DNA of 64,000 bases from Solea solea (taxonomy: Eukaryota > Chordata > Actinopteri > Pleuronectiformes > Soleidae), in NCBI RefSeq assembly GCF_958295425.1, contig NC_081139.1:19446388-19510387 (forward strand), read 5' to 3'. The translations under genes were made by a program, and so were the position numbers. Positions 1-64,000 of the stretch are shown piece after piece. The notes under the pieces were generated by a model. It ran no database searches and was not told the DNA's origin. It was given only the letters and a program-made list of their open reading frames with translations. Position 1 is the stretch's first letter. Every line of letters starts with the position of its first letter.

Positions 1-89
1 CGTGCCGTGCAGGGCTACAACTGTACAGTGCAAAAGTGCCATTAGTGTATTAAGACACTAGTGAAGAGTATTTATCCTGAGCTTCTCAC

Positions 90-63153
<63,064 letters not shown>

Positions 63154-63180
63154 TTTTGCGTTTTCTCGTGTATTCCCACT

Positions 63181-63198
63181 TCAGAGCGCCAATGTCAT
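63181..63198 (-). promoter_or_regulatory. Possible upstream ORF of 5 codons in the acap3 leader
   Basis: An ATG at 63196-63198 reads MTLAL then TGA and ends 27 nt before the acap3 start codon. If transcription starts above 63198, this minimal uORF would precede the main start and could lower or condition translation. Its presence is seen; its use is inference. Confidence 0.4.
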
Positions 63199-63346
63199 TG
63201 CCCGCAGCGGCGCGTCGCGTGGATTTAGTGACTGGTTTGGCCCGGACGCGCAGCAGCAGTCTGTCGCTCTTCTCTTCTCCCGGTGACACGGTGACACAAA
63301 ATGCGAGCTGACTGTGAGGAAGGCAGATTTTACTACTACACTCAAC

Positions 63347-63368
63347 GCTGCTGCTGCTGCTGCTGCTG
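63347..63368 (-). repeat. (CAG)7 tract on the transcript strand upstream of acap3
   Basis: Seven uninterrupted GCT triplets on the plus strand, hence CAG on the acap3 strand, about 195 bp above the start codon. They lie in the 5' UTR or proximal promoter depending on the start site. Not in the reading frame of the protein. Confidence 0.85.
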
Positions 63369-64000
63369 AGACACAGACAAGAGGGAGGCGTAGCTGCAGC
63401 GTGGAGGAAACCAGAGGTGGAGATTGAAAAAGGAGAGGAGAGCGCCGACTGGCGACAACCTGAAGCACAGAAACGGAGGGAAATGTACACATTTAATAGA
63501 CCACCTGTCAAATCTTTCAAAAACTTGTTTGAAAATAAAAAATATCGTTATTTATTTGGCAAATAACAAACTGAATTCACCTTTTATACCCACATTTGAG
63601 TCGGCTCATTTGGCTTCTCTGAGAAATAAATCAAGCATAACATTCCAACACACATTTGTATATACAGGAATGCAAGTAAACAACTGTAATGTGACATCTT
63701 AGTCAAGAAATAACCATGTGCTTTAATTTTTTTTCTAGTTTTTTTTGTAAAACAGTACATTTTAAAATGCATGGATAACAATAATAATTGTATTTTTAGC
63801 ATTAAAATATAATTTCGGTTAAAGCTTTTACATACTGGTGTATTAACCATTACATAAAAAATAACAACAATAATGATTTCTTTGTTATATGGAGCAAAGA
63901 AACCAGGAAAAAAAGTTACATTTAAGAAGATGAAAAATCAGAAAATAAAATTAATTATTGAAAAAAAAAACACTCAAACAGATAATCAAAATAGTTGACG
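63369..64000. repeat. Upstream flank: dispersed repeat and truncated hAT-like MITE
   Basis: Positions 63480-63560 show nothing recognisable. Positions 63565-63865 resemble 6706-6925 (shared ATTCACCTTTTA, CCACATTTGAG-like and GTGTATTAACCATTACA). From about 63870 to the window end is the AACAAAG/GCAAAGAAACCAG body of the hAT-like MITE, cut by the edge. No neighbouring gene is visible. Confidence 0.6.

Larger units (their letters stand above)
63154..63480 (-). promoter_or_regulatory. Probable acap3 5' UTR and CpG-rich promoter region
   Basis: Positions 63180-63300 are conspicuously CpG-rich (repeated GCGC, CGCG and CCGG), against a CpG-poor, AT-rich surrounding. No TATA box is visible, so a CpG-type promoter is inferred. 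The transcription start cannot be fixed from sequence. A CAG tract on the transcript strand lies at 63347-63368. Confidence 0.6.

Overview
The window is vertebrate genomic DNA, almost certainly from a teleost and most likely a percomorph. Coding sequence is broken into short exons with GT/AG junctions. The introns are full of microsatellites and of repeat families I recognise from bony-fish genomes: a hAT-like MITE with TAGRGCTGCA ends, Tc1-like ends and a Tc1 transposase relic, an RTE/Rex3-like LINE tail, and tRNA-headed SINEs. There is no bacterial or viral gene content.

One gene accounts for all the coding sequence I can support: acap3 (ArfGAP with coiled-coil, ankyrin repeat and PH domains 3), on the minus strand. 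I placed 22 coding exons, from the start codon at 63151-63153 down to an exon ending at position 90. Every junction keeps frame, giving 757 complete codons. From the N-terminus the product has a BAR domain, a PH domain, an ArfGAP zinc finger with its catalytic arginine, a low-complexity acidic and serine-rich linker, and the first ankyrin repeats. Human ACAP3 is about 834 residues (from memory), so the last 80 or so residues and the 3' UTR lie beyond the left edge. I cannot tell whether this is the a or the b teleost paralogue.

Layout. Positions 1-7300 hold exons 22-11 (ankyrin, linker, ArfGAP and PH) with compact introns. Positions 10991-11002 are a 12-base microexon between BAR and PH. Positions 13048-26042 hold exons 9-2 (BAR). 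Positions 26043-63106 are a single first intron of about 37 kb. Positions 63107-63153 are the coding part of exon 1, and a CpG-enriched segment with a CAG tract above it is the likely promoter and 5' UTR. The right edge is repeat.

I found no second gene in intron 1 on either strand; its open frames look like chance or transposon remains. The intron holds dispersed Tc1, hAT, LINE and SINE pieces, a telomere-like TTAGGG-related dispersed repeat, an alternating-unit minisatellite, a locally duplicated block, and a TTAA-flanked element with a CpG- and CCAAT-containing core. The most biologically interesting items are the microexon, dinucleotide tracts abutting two splice donors, a fold-back MITE pair, and the TTAA-flanked element. 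I did not find a convincing new biological system. All family names rest on recognition by eye, with no database search.
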